Positions 11,953 to 27,061 of a stretch of 64,000 nucleotides of DNA are shown here, in pieces. The notes under the pieces are model-generated. The model was not told where the DNA came from and did not search any database. It saw only the letters and a program-made list of their open reading frames with translations. The translations under genes were made by a program, and so were the position numbers. Within the stretch, counting starts at the first letter, position 1. Each line of letters starts with the position of its first letter. The stretch is from Dictyostelium firmibasis (lineage: Eukaryota; Evosea; Eumycetozoa; Dictyosteliales; Dictyosteliaceae): contig CM069767.1 in the NCBI GenBank assembly GCA_036169595.1, positions 4,712,001 to 4,776,000 of the forward strand. The letters are read 5' to 3'.

Positions 11953-12450
11953 ATGTCATCAAATATGCAAGCAATGAAACAAATGAGACCAGCATTGGTT
12001 TCGCTCACAAATCAACAAGCACGTAGAAGATGCTTTAAACTCTACAGAAATTGCATTAGATCAATTCCACATTTAATTCAACATTATAATCTTTCTTACA
12101 ATATGTCTGAAATGAGAACTAGAATTAGAAGTAAATAATCAATTTAAATTAATTCACATTTTCATATTCAAATATTATATATATATATATTCATACCTTC
12201 ATTCTGGAAACCAGATCAATATATTAATATACTAATTCATTCATATTTTTTAGGCAACTTTGTTGAATTTGAAGATGTCAAAGAAAAGAATCAATTAGAT
12301 AGATTGGCATTCATTGGTGAAACCGAACTTTTCGACGCAATGTCATTATTAAAAACAAGAAGTCACGTTGTAAATTATTTCGATACTCAACCAATCAGTA
12401 ACAAACCAGTCAATGAAACTGAAAAATTATTAAACAAATTCTTTGAATAA
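11953..12450 (+). CDS. ndufa6: NADH dehydrogenase (ubiquinone) 1 alpha subcomplex subunit 6 (B14, LYR family)
   Basis: Accessory subunit of mitochondrial complex I in the matrix arm, where the LYR protein partners the acyl carrier protein. Two exons (11953-12130, 12254-12450) give 124 residues; the junction makes an AGC serine (RIRS|NFVEFED). The LYR-family hallmark is seen as RRRCFKLYRNCIRSIPHLI near residues 24-42, followed by a typical R-x-R-IR segment and the C-terminal acidic/aromatic tail. Length matches the family (about 125-130). Without splicing, exon 1 alone would read into a stop after RSK, so the intron is required. Confidence 0.9.
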
Positions 12451-12704
12451 TCAAAATTTTTCAAAAAAAATAATAAAATAAATAATTATATATAGTTAAA
12501 ATTATTGGTGATCAGTACTATCACAAATAATTATAACAAAAAAAAAAAAATAAAATAAAATAAAAAAATACAAAAAATAAAAAATAAAAAATAATGAAAA
12601 TAAAAACAAAAAAAAAAAAAAAAAAAGCGATTGTGTGTTTTAAAGAGATCAGAATCGAAGATATTAATTAACTATCATTTGGGTTAAATAGTATGGCGGT
12701 GCAC

Positions 12705-12740
<36 letters not shown>

Positions 12741-12857
12741 AAAAAAAAAAAAAAGATCAGAAAGATGAGGTTATTTGAAAGGGTACAAGAATTAATTAAA
12801 AAAATAAAAAAAAATAAAATTAAAAAAAAATTTTTTTTTGGAAATCTTTTTAAAATA

Positions 12858-12901
<44 letters not shown>

Positions 12902-12949
12902 AAAAATTGAAATTATCCACAATAAATTAATTAATATATATATATATAT
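12451..12949. other. intergenic A/T homopolymer region
   Basis: No gene; the minus-strand frame at 12668-12922 is Lys/Phe-rich from homopolymers. It ends in a TA-dinucleotide run directly abutting the ATG at 12950. Confidence 0.6.
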
Positions 12950-15224
12950 ATGGATCCATTAGAAGAATTAAATAAAGCCTCACGTAGTGTTAGAGTTTCA
13001 ATCTATAACACCACTAATAGGAAATTAGTTTTAAAAACACACCCAATCACATCTGGATCATGGAGAGTACAACCACCAGAAAGTATTTTACCATTAAGGT
13101 ATGTCAATATTTCTATATTTTTTTTTTACCTTTGTTTGCTTAAAAAAAAAAAAAAAGATAAATAAACAAAAAAAAAAAAAAATAATAGCCATAGTGATGA
13201 TGACGAATACGATATTGACGATGATGATGATGATGATGAGTGATTAATAGTTAATTTTTTTTTTTTAAAAATATAGTACAGTTGAATTTGGATCAGAATC
13301 TACTAATATGATGGGTAGCACAGAGGCAGGATCAATCTATACAATGGATGGTAGTGAGGGTACATTTGAATTCTTTTGGAATAATCCATATTTTGGAAGC
13401 AGAGGATATAGAAGAGTAGCACCGGGACGTTATGAAACAGAGGTCACTGATGTCAATGCTCACAATTATGTATTGAAATTCGAAGTTAGAGAGTTAGACA
13501 ATGGTATGAGGGAAATTGAAGAGATTGAGAAAGATATTAGGGATTTACAGACATACATCAACGATGCTGAAAATGGTATCAAAGGTATGACTAAAATGTC
13601 TCAAGTCTATCAGATGCAAAAAGATGATAAACAAGCCAAACTCGTCGAAAACAATATCAAAGAGAAAACCAAACATGTTGAGAGTATGAAACAAAGAAAA
13701 CAACAATTGGAGAGTGATGTCACTCGTATCAGATCATTGGATACTGATCCAAAAGCAATGGAACAACAATTGACAAAGATCAGAGAGTCCATAGAGTCAT
13801 TAGTGAAACAAAGAAAAGGAATGGAACATATGAGAGAGGTCTATGAACGTTCAAAAGACCTCAAGTCAATGGAGGGTTTAGATAAACAAGTCGAAACCAA
13901 AAAGAATGAAATAGAATCACTCAGAAAGAAAGAGCAAAAGGTAATTCAAAAAGTCATCGAGTTAAAGAAGAGTTTAGGTCTCGGTGCAACTGGTATTCAA
14001 ACTAAAAAGAAGGTAGTTGCTTTATTCGATTACACAAAGAGTACCGATGATGAATTATCAATTGTGGCTGGTGATATCATTGATATCATTCATGATGAGG
14101 ATCCAGATTGGTATGGTGGTCAATTACATGGTCAAATGGGTTACTTCCCAAAGGCTTTCGTTGGTCCTTATGAGCAAACTTCAACTACTGCATCAACTGC
14201 TTCCGATAATACAGCTGCCAATTGTGGTGCTCAATCCTCTTCCCACCCAAACACTGAAGAGTACACTGGTGAAGACTTTAGTCATCTCTATCCAAAGGCA
14301 AGAGTTGTCTATGATCATTCTCCTGAAGATGAGGGTGAAATCGAATTGAAAACTGGTGAAATTATCACTGTTTACTCTTGGGAAAATGATTATTGGTGGG
14401 AAGGTGTAAGCAATGGTAAGACTGGCTATTTCCCAAATACTTGTGTCGATTGGGTTGAGCCAGAAGCAAGTGCTACAGATTATACTGATTATTCTTATTA
14501 TGAATCAACTGATTCTTCAACTGATGATCAACAACAACAACAACAACAACAACAACCAGTAACAGCTCCAACTAAAACAACACCAGTAACAACACCAACA
14601 CCAACACCAGTACCAGTACCAACACCAACACCAACACCAGTTCTACAAACCATTCAACCACCACCAACAGCATTTACAGCACCAAATCTTAAAGCAAACA
14701 CCACTACAACACACACACCTATTAAAAGAGATTTACCAACAGCACCAAAATCAACAATCGCACCAGTCATTAAGCCAATAACACCAACACCAGCAACTCC
14801 AACCCCAACTCCAATAACTCCAACCTCAATCCCAGCAGTTAAACCAGCCAATCCAACACCAGAACCAGCCACTCCAACTCCAACACCAACTCCAACACCA
14901 ACTCCAACACCTATACCAACTACTACATTTACACCAGCAGTACCATCAAAACCAGTTACATCATCAGCATCAATTGTATCCTCATCATCAACTGTATCAA
15001 CCCAATTTGATAAAATCCTTCAACCACTCATTGCTGATTTCACCAAAAAATTGGTTGAAGCTCACCAAAAAGAAACTGCATTATTGAATCAAAAGATTAG
15101 TGCACTCGAAAAGGAATTGAGAGAATTAAAAGAATCTAATGGTGGTAGTACTAATATTAGATCATCTGTTACCTCGACTGCAACTGTTATTTCAAAAGCA
15201 AGCCCAGCAGTGAGAAAATATTAA
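12950..15224 (+). CDS. aegerolysin-like domain plus coiled coil and two SH3 domains
   Basis: Two exons (12950-13098, 13277-15224) give 698 residues. Residues about 14-110 form a beta-rich domain (SVRVSIYNTTNRKLVL, GSWRVQPPESILPL, GTFEFFWNNPYFGSRGY) whose spacing of an EGTFEF-type and a W/Y-x-N/D-x-P-x-GS motif resembles the aegerolysin family. A charged coiled coil (about 120-290) follows, then SH3-1 (about 293-348, ALFDYTKSTDDELS...DPDWYGG...GYFPKAFV) and SH3-2 (about 390-445, YDHSPEDEGEIELKTG...DYWWEG...GYFPNTCV), both with the ALYDY-like, WW/WY and GYFP signatures. A poly-Gln run, a long Thr-Pro-rich segment and a C-terminal coiled coil (about 630-675) end the protein. No signal peptide, so it is probably a cytosolic adaptor that may touch membranes. 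The aegerolysin assignment is by eye and moderate; the SH3 calls are firm. Confidence 0.85.
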
Positions 15225-15275
15225 AAAAAATAAAAAATAAAAATATCACCCAATAATAAAAAAAAGAATTATTTT

Positions 15276-15585
<310 letters not shown>

Positions 15586-15595
15586 ATTAATAAAA

Positions 15596-15713
15596 AATTG
15601 TTGTATCATTAATAGAATATCATCGAAAATTAAAACAAGATCTATGTCAGCGGCACCTTTTTTTTTGGAGCCAATTTTAAATTTATCAATGTCAAACACC
15701 AATACCGAACTGG

Positions 15714-15718
<5 letters not shown>
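15596..15718 (-). pseudogene. orphan coding-like fragment
   Basis: The minus strand here is open and reads like real protein (SSSVLVFDIDKFKIGSKKKG then AADIDLVLIFDDILLM), with more balanced base composition than its flanks. A weak ATG lies inside (VFDIDK follows Met when GTG/ATT context is ignored), and downstream the frame runs into the ATT repeat. No splice-linked exon was found on either side, so it is most likely a relic of a host gene. The family is not recognised. Confidence 0.3.
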
Positions 15719-15749
<31 letters not shown>

Positions 15750-16076
15750 AAATTTCTACCTACTGTTAACACGAAATACCACTTTTTTATTTTATTTTTT
15801 AAAATATTTTTTTTCATTTTTTAATTTTAATTTATCCATTTTTCATTTTATTTTATTTTACTTATCATTTAAAAATTGAGTTATGATGATACTGTCAAAA
15901 GATCAGGTCTTTATTTTGATATTTTAAAGGTTGAAAAAAACCATCCAAGATTCAGATTTTTCTATCTATTATTATTAAAAAATAAAAAATGAAAAATAAA
16001 AAATAAAAAATAAAAAATAAAAAAATTATTACAAATAAACAAAACTTTAAAGTTTTATTTTTATTTATATTATTTT

Positions 16077-16205
16077 TTACAATTCAAATTCGTTGAATTC
16101 TTCAATAGCATAATTATTAATATCGATATTATCTTGGAATTCAAATGGGTAAATACTCTTTTCAGTGATTACTCTATGAATGTTACATGGATCTTCTTAG
16201 TGACG
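16077..16205 (-). pseudogene. orphan coding-like fragment ending in a natural stop
   Basis: Reading the minus strand, one frame gives VITEKSIYPFEFQDNIDINN then YAIEEFNEFEL and a TAA at 16079-16077. Just upstream a neighbouring frame reads GINTVTKKIHVTFI. The two are offset by one base at ATAGAG, which could be a splice acceptor (AG|A GTA) or a decay frameshift. Nothing coding-like lies further upstream except a short ATG-started GC-richer patch near 16290-16315. I take it as the relic 3' end of a host gene, or a very small unannotated one. Confidence 0.3.
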
Positions 16206-16464
16206 GTATTAATACCTTTTTTTTTTGGCGGGAAGTTTAAATTTTTTTTCAATTTTTTTTTTTTTTTTTTTTTTTTATTTTTTTTCAAATTCACACATCG
16301 GGTGCTCGCCATAATAATATCAAAAATTTTTTTTTTTTTTTTTTTATTTCAACACATATTTTAAATTAATAAAAACATATTTCTTTATAAATTTTTTTAA
16401 AATTTTTTTGTAAAAAAAAAAAAAAAAAATACAAATATAATTAATAATTATTTACAGAGAAATA

Positions 16465-18998
<2,534 letters not shown>

Positions 18999-19354
18999 AA
19001 GAAAAAAAATATAAAATAACCCCTCTTGTAAAGATATTAATTATAATACAATATATTGTATATAAAATAATATAATAAATATAAAAATATAATAAAAATA
19101 AAATATAATTTTTAAAAATATAATCTCAGCGTTTAAGTAGTTTTCTTTCATTGCTTTTTGATTTTTTTTTGGTTTTTTTTTTCAAATAATTTCTTTGTTT
19201 TTTGGTGAATTTTTTTTAATTTTCTTTTTTTTAATTTTCTTTTTTTCATTTTTTTTTATTTTTTTTTTCAGTGTTGTGAAATTAATTTTGTATTTGTATT
19301 GTTGTAAAAAAAAATAAAACAAATAAATTTTTTTCTAAATAAAAAGAATAAGAT
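18999..19354. other. intergenic region
   Basis: Short A/T-rich spacer between two plus-strand genes with T-runs just before the next start codon. No gene or recognisable element. Confidence 0.6.
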
Positions 19355-20515
19355 ATGGCAACAACAGCGACAGATAGTGAAAAGAAAGTAAAATTACAAC
19401 AAATTTTAACAGATGGCTTACTTTTACAAAAACAAGTAAAAGTAGTATTTGCAGGTGGCCATAATAATGAAAATACAATTAAACAAATTACAACGTTACT
19501 AGGTCAATTAAGAGAAAAATCTAAACAAGCCAATGAGTTATGTGAACAATTATCACATGATCATGGAAAATCATTGGTTTCAATTTTGAATTGTTTCATC
19601 GATTGGAATCAATTAGTATTGAATGCCACCACAACAAATACTCCAACATCTTCGGAGAAATTAAAAGAGGATTCATTACCAATAGAATCAAAGTTATTAG
19701 AAATTAGAGAGATTGCCCAATCATTCAAAGATGCATCTTTAGATGCAAGGTCAATGGAACTTTTAACAAATATCTACAATAAAACAAATCAAATTGATAA
19801 AGAAGTTGACATTTTAGAAAAAGCAGTTGCAGCTGAAAAAAACCCACAAAGAGCAGTGGCTTTATTTGATGCATACTTAAAGAAATTAGATCATACATAT
19901 CAAGATCGTGATAGAATTTATCAATTAAATAATAAAGAACAACAACAAGATAATGAGGATATTAAAGTTTCAACATCATCTAGCAAAAAGCAACAACAAA
20001 AAGAAGAAAAAGAAAAAGAAGATAAAGATAATGGTTTTATGAAATTACATGCAGATGCTTGGGAAATTTATTTATGGTTAAAATCAATGCCAGGTTTTCC
20101 AAGAAATCAATTCATTTTACAAAGAAAAAATGCATTATTTAAATTGGCAATTTATATCGGTTCATTAGCAAATCCTTTAATCTCTGCAAAGGATAAAGAG
20201 GTTGTATCAATTGCTATGGAAGCATTTGATGAGGCATTACATATTGCTGATATCACTCAAAATAAAGAATACTTTTGTGCTGCTACCGCCCATAAATCAT
20301 CGGTTGTATATCGTACTCTTCCAGAGGATGAACGTGTTAAACTCTTCAAGTCACTAGTTGATGTTGAAGAATCGATGAAACCTGTAAATAGTGAAATTAG
20401 AGATTTAATTCAATCAATAGAAAATAAAGACCCATCACTTTTCCCCGAGAAAAAGGAACAAGAAGATAAAGAAAAAGAAGAAAAATTAAAAAAAGAAAAT
20501 GAGTCTAAAAATTAA
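19355..20515 (+). CDS. conserved-looking helical protein of unknown function
   Basis: Single exon, 386 residues, starting MATTATDSEKKVKLQQIL and ending in a Lys/Glu-rich tail (EQEDKEKEEKLKKENE). The body is strongly helical with TPR-like spacing in places, such as LDARSMELLTNIYNKTNQID then KEVDILEKAVAAEKNPQRAV. A charged low-complexity insert (KQQQKEEKEKEDKD) splits it around residue 215. There is no signal peptide or TM segment. Codon use is typical of expressed Dictyostelium genes. I do not recognise the family. Its stop lies 58 bp from that of the convergent acyl-CoA synthetase gene. Confidence 0.75.
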   Translation: MATTATDSEKKVKLQQILTDGLLLQKQVKVVFAGGHNNENTIKQITTLLGQLREKSKQANELCEQLSHDHGKSLVSILNCFIDWNQLVLNATTTNTPTSSEKLKEDSLPIESKLLEIREIAQSFKDASLDARSMELLTNIYNKTNQIDKEVDILEKAVAAEKNPQRAVALFDAYLKKLDHTYQDRDRIYQLNNKEQQQDNEDIKVSTSSSKKQQQKEEKEKEDKDNGFMKLHADAWEIYLWLKSMPGFPRNQFILQRKNALFKLAIYIGSLANPLISAKDKEVVSIAMEAFDEALHIADITQNKEYFCAATAHKSSVVYRTLPEDERVKLFKSLVDVEESMKPVNSEIRDLIQSIENKDPSLFPEKKEQEDKEKEEKLKKENESKN

Positions 20516-20573
20516 ATAAATTAAAGTAGTTTATTAATTTTTTTAAAAAAAAAAGATTATTATTATTATTATT

Positions 20574-22624
20574 TTAAGTATATTTTAATGTATTAAAACC
20601 TTGATCAAGTAAATTTGATTTAAAATCTGATATTTCATCTTCAATTCTTTTTAAAACTTCTAAATTTGAAATTGTTGGAGGTGGGACATAATCTTGACCA
20701 TTAAAGATTTTACTAATGAGATGTCTAATTTTTTTACCACTCTTTGTACGTGGTACTTCTTTAACTGGAATCAAGTATTTGATTTTTGAAATTTCATCAA
20801 TTTGTTCAACGATGTTTTTATTTAATTCCTGAAGAATTGATTCTATTTCGTTTCTATTGGTATAAATATTGATTGGTGATTTAAAGATTGCAACGGCCAT
20901 AGTTCTTTCACCATATATATCATCATTGACACTAACAACACAACAATCCATTATTGAAGGGTGTTTTTGTATAGTCTCTTCTACGAGGCCACAAAATACA
21001 ACCTCACTTCCTACCTTGGCTACATCATCAGTTCTTGAAACAATATAAAAATGACCATCCTCATCGAAATAAGCAATATCACCAGTTGCAAAGTATCCAG
21101 GATATTTTTTCAAATAACCTTCATTCAATTTTGGATTGTGATAAAGTGAAGTTGAAAAACTTGGTGGTAAAAGAAGTTTAACAACAACCTCACCGATTTC
21201 ATTTGGTTTGGTAATAATTTCACCATTTTCTTTTACTAAATCGATATTAAATCCAGGAACTGCTTTTCCTATTGATTTAGCTCTCCATGGAATTGAATAT
21301 GGTATATTTGTAATAAAGGTGGAATTTGCTTCTGATGAACCATAACAATCAACTATGAATGTTCCAGTTACATTGGTTAAATAGTCAGCTGTTGGTTTAT
21401 CTAATCTTTCACCAACCACTAATGAAAACTGTAAACTTGATAGATTTAATTTTGAAATCGATTCTCCAGTTGGGTCTAATTTTCTTATTAATCTTATCTC
21501 AGTTGGCACAGTAATCATTTTATTCACAGAATATTTTTCAACTATTTTAAAGTAAATATTTGGTGATGGAGTTGTTGGATCACCTTCATGGAATATCGAT
21601 GTTACGCCTATTAAAAGTGCACCATACAAGTTTAAATTTTGAGAGAATACCCAACCTATATCAGTGGTTGAAAAGAAAATATCGCCAGGGTTAATACCAT
21701 GGACTCTATGGATAAGATAACTAGTTTGAACCAATAGTGATGAGGTTTCAATAATTAAGCATTTTGGAGTACCAGTTGTACCACTTGTATATGCATATAA
21801 TAATGGATGCTCAGCCTCAACCGATGTATATTGAGTTAATGGTTCTAGACCTTTAATAGTACTTTCCCAATCCATAGAGTTTGGAATATTGAAAACATTA
21901 CCCCTATTATAACTTGGTGAATCAATGATATCTGTACGGCTATGAACTATAATATTTTCAATAGAATGAGTTGCTTCTTTCAATGCATCAATTACCGTTG
22001 TAGTAAAATAAATATATTCACCAGATTTTATAGAACAAGTTGAGGTAAATAATAGTTTTGGTTTGAAATTATCAATTCTTACTGCCAAACTATGTGAAGA
22101 AAAACTTGAAACTACGACACAATTAATTGCTCCCAATCTAGTACATGATAGAATAGCAATTGCTGTCTCGATATAGGATGGCATAAAAATCATTACACCA
22201 TCCCCTTTACCTATACCTAAATTTTTCAATGCCCTACTCATTATACAAACTTTTTCCCATAGTTCAAAGTAAGTTACTTTAACTGCAACTCCCATTAATG
22301 GGCATTCATGTATTATTGCAATTTGATTCCTTCTATTTGGATTTTCAACATTTACGTCCAAAAAATTGTAACATGCATTTAACATTCCCCCTTTAAACCA
22401 CTCTGGATTATTATTATCACCACTATTAACTCTTCCATAAATTTTATCCCTTTTTTTATAAATTAATATTTTCTGTTTTATTTATAGTTAAATAATAAAT
22501 AATAAAAAATTTACCATTTTACATATTTCTTTGCAACTTGGTTATAAAATTCAGTTTTGTTATTCTTGGAAAATTCTAAATCATTTTCATAATTAAAAGG
22601 ATCACTTAAACTATATTCATTCAT
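20574..22624 (-). CDS. short-chain acyl-CoA synthetase (acetyl-CoA synthetase family)
   Basis: AMP-forming ligase that activates a short carboxylate through an acyl-adenylate. Two exons (22624-22515, 22449-20574) give 661 residues. The junction restores KYVKW|DKIYGRVN and leads into PEWFKGGMLNACYN, the N-terminal WF-GG-LN-CYN hallmark of acetyl/propionyl/acetoacetyl-CoA synthetases. Core motifs: YTSGTTGTPK (P-loop), CYGSSEANSTF (A5), GYFATGDIAYFDEDG (A7), IVSRTDDVAKVGSE (A8) and RTKSGKKIRH with the catalytic lysine near the C-terminus. No obvious targeting peptide. The preferred acid cannot be read from the sequence; acetate, propionate or acetoacetate are the candidates. Starting at the internal Met at 22385 would lose the N-terminal hallmark, so the spliced start is preferred. 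Confidence 0.88.
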
Positions 22625-22700
22625 ATTTTTTCTTAAAGAGAATAAATTATGTTGTTGTTTTTATAAAACATTTGTTAAACCCTTTTTTTTTTTTTTTTAA

Positions 22701-22742
<42 letters not shown>

Positions 22743-23052
22743 CAAAATAATTTTATTACAACCCAAAATCTCCGTTTTAAAAAACACCCATTAAATTTTT
22801 TTAAAAAAGAAAGTGGTTTAACAAATTATAAGAATTAATAAATTAAAATAAAATAATAAATTTTTTTTTGGTTTTTTTTTTTTTAATTAAACCAATATAA
22901 AAAATAATAGTTTGGAAGATCTAATATGACTTTTTCGTTCTATTGTTTTTTTTTCCTATAAAAAAAACCTAAAAAATTCTCTAAACAAAAAAATATAATT
23001 TTCTTTTATTTTTGTGTTAAAAAAAAAAAAATCGATTCATTAATATTTAATT
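22625..23052. other. intergenic region with long poly-T runs
   Basis: Spacer between the acyl-CoA synthetase start and the phytochelatin synthase stop, both minus strand. T-runs at 22684-22738 dominate. No gene seen. Confidence 0.6.
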
Positions 23053-25054
<2,002 letters not shown>

Positions 25055-25597
25055 TTGTTAAATTTTTGTTTTTTATGTATTTTTTTTTTTTTTTTTTTTT
25101 TTTTAAGTATCTATTTTTCTGTTTAAAAAATTAAAAATTAAAATATTAAAAAAAAATTAAAAACACAAAATTTTAAAAAAAAAAAATTAATTTAAAATTT
25201 AAATTAAAAAAAAAAAAAAATTATACCACACACTTTTTTTTTTTTTTTTTTTTTTTTTTCGTTTTTAGAATTGATTCTTCTTCCATTTTTCTTTTTTTTT
25301 TTTCGTTTCCCTTAACCAAATCATTTTAAATATTCATATTCCAAAAAAACACAAAAAAAAATCAAAATCAATTCGATGACTCTCAATATTTAAATCTTTT
25401 TTTTATTTTGTTTTATTTAATTTTTTTTTTTTTTTTTTTTATTATTTTATTATTTTTTTTGTTTGGAAAATAAAATATAATAATAATATTAGTATGGATT
25501 ATTTAATTTTAATATATTTTATTTTCGAATTTTTTGGACTATATAAATGAAAATAATAATTTAATAAAATGTTCATTTTAATTAAATTAACAACTAT
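25055..25597. other. intergenic region
   Basis: A/T homopolymer DNA upstream of phytochelatin synthase and downstream of the four-TM gene, both on the minus strand. No gene, and no metal-response element I can recognise. Confidence 0.5.
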
Positions 25598-26324
25598 TTA
25601 GTTGGATGGAGTAACCTCGAAAACACCAAAAAAATTTATAACCATCGCTGCAATTGAAAGTACTGAGCCAATGACAACAGCTATCCAAGACGTTGATGGA
25701 CCTTGATATAAACCATTCTTTCTGTAAACGAAATCATAGTTATCATTTGAACAACTTGTTTCATTTTTTAAATGAAGACAATCTCTTTTTTTAGCACTTC
25801 CAATTCCCTATTTATATTAAAAACAAAAAAAAAAAAAAAAAATCAATACTTGTGATCTCTTTTGTAAAAAATGTATTCCATTATTTAAATAAAATAATTA
25901 CCAAAAATATAAACATTGAAAGTAACATGAAGAGTGTGGCACCGATTAATATAAATTTACCAATCATAGAGATAATGGGAATAAATGTTGGAATTTTATT
26001 TATCACACCAGTTAATTTCATTATAAGTAAAATAGAAGTAATTAAAAATAAAATCCATGCCAAAATATCGAATGCTAATGACGCATTCATGATTGAGAGT
26101 TGATTTTTGGAAACTCTTTTTTCATTTTCTGTGTAAGTATGATGTTTAGTACTAACAACATCTCCACCACTAATTGTAAAATATTTATACTCATTATATT
26201 TGTATACTATTAAATAGTTATTTTTTATACTCGTTTGATACCAATATGATGAAAATGCTACTGTGGCGCAAATAAATGCACCAACTACTAATAACAAAGA
26301 AATGATGGCCTTAACTTTTGACAT
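25598..26324 (-). CDS. four-transmembrane claudin/PMP22-like protein
   Basis: Two exons (26324-25902, 25807-25598) give 210 residues. TM1 is ISLLLVVGAFICATVAF, with a SSYWYQ motif right after it, reminiscent of the W-containing first loop of claudin/PMP22/sur7-type proteins. TM2 is around ASLAFDILAWILFLITSILL, TM3 around FILIGATLFMLLSMFIFL, and TM4 WIAVVIGSVLSIAAMVI. A second extracellular loop carries CLHLKNETSC, two cysteines around an N-glycosylation sequon. Splicing at TTG|GTAATT is needed to reach TM4. Family placement is by topology only; function unknown. Confidence 0.8.
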
Positions 26325-26592
26325 TTTTGAAATAATTGAAACTAATAGAATTTTTTTTTTTCTATCAGATTTTAATTTTTTTTTTTTTTACGTTCAACAA
26401 TCAAAAAAAAAGCTTTCAAAAAAAAAAAATATCTGTGAATTAAAAATAAAAACATCCTAAAAACCCAAGAATATAAAAATAAAGAAAAAAAAAAAAAAAT
26501 TATCAAATCAAAAAAAAAAACTCAAAAAATCTAATGAAATATTTATTTTTAAATTATTTTATTTTTTTTTTATTATTAAAAAAAGTTTTATT

Positions 26593-26625
<33 letters not shown>

Positions 26626-27061
26626 CTTTCAATGAATGTTATTATGAAAATAAGATTTTTTTTTATTTTTTCACTAAATTATTTGTTGTTTTTTTTTTTA
26701 AAAATATAAAAAAAAATCGAATTAAACAATAAATAAACAAATATTATTAAATCCAAAAAAAAAAAAGATATTTATGATTATTATTTTTTTTTTTCCCTAA
26801 TTAAATTTTATAGGGGATATTTATTTGAATACCAGTTAAAAAACAAAAAAATCAAAAAAAAAAAAAAATTAAAAAAAAAAAAATGAATAAAAAAAAAAAA
26901 GAAACTTTCGAAGAAAGTCTCTTTTAAAATTCCAAAATTTCAAAACCATATTTTTTTTTTTATTTTTTTTTTTATTTTTTTTTATTTATTTTTTTTAAAT
27001 TTCAACTTTTACTATTTTTTATTATAATTATTTCTTTTATTATTTAAATTAAATTAAAGAA
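26325..27061. other. divergent promoter region
   Basis: 737 bp of A/T homopolymers between the four-TM gene (-) and the lysozyme-like gene (+). A small perfect hairpin (ACTTTC-GAA-GAAAGT) sits at 26904-26918; otherwise I see nothing. Confidence 0.5.

Noticed and set aside
15884-15960. Possible C/D-box snoRNA (ATGATGA at about 15884)
   Set aside because: A C-box-like word is present, but no CUGA D box or terminal stem follows at the right distance.
16134-16364. 76-codon plus-strand frame
   Set aside because: Mostly Phe from T-runs and antisense to coding-like island B, which reads better.
26904-26918. Small hairpin ACTTTC-GAA-GAAAGT upstream of the lysozyme-like gene
   Set aside because: Six-base stem without conserved context; such hairpins arise by chance in this composition.
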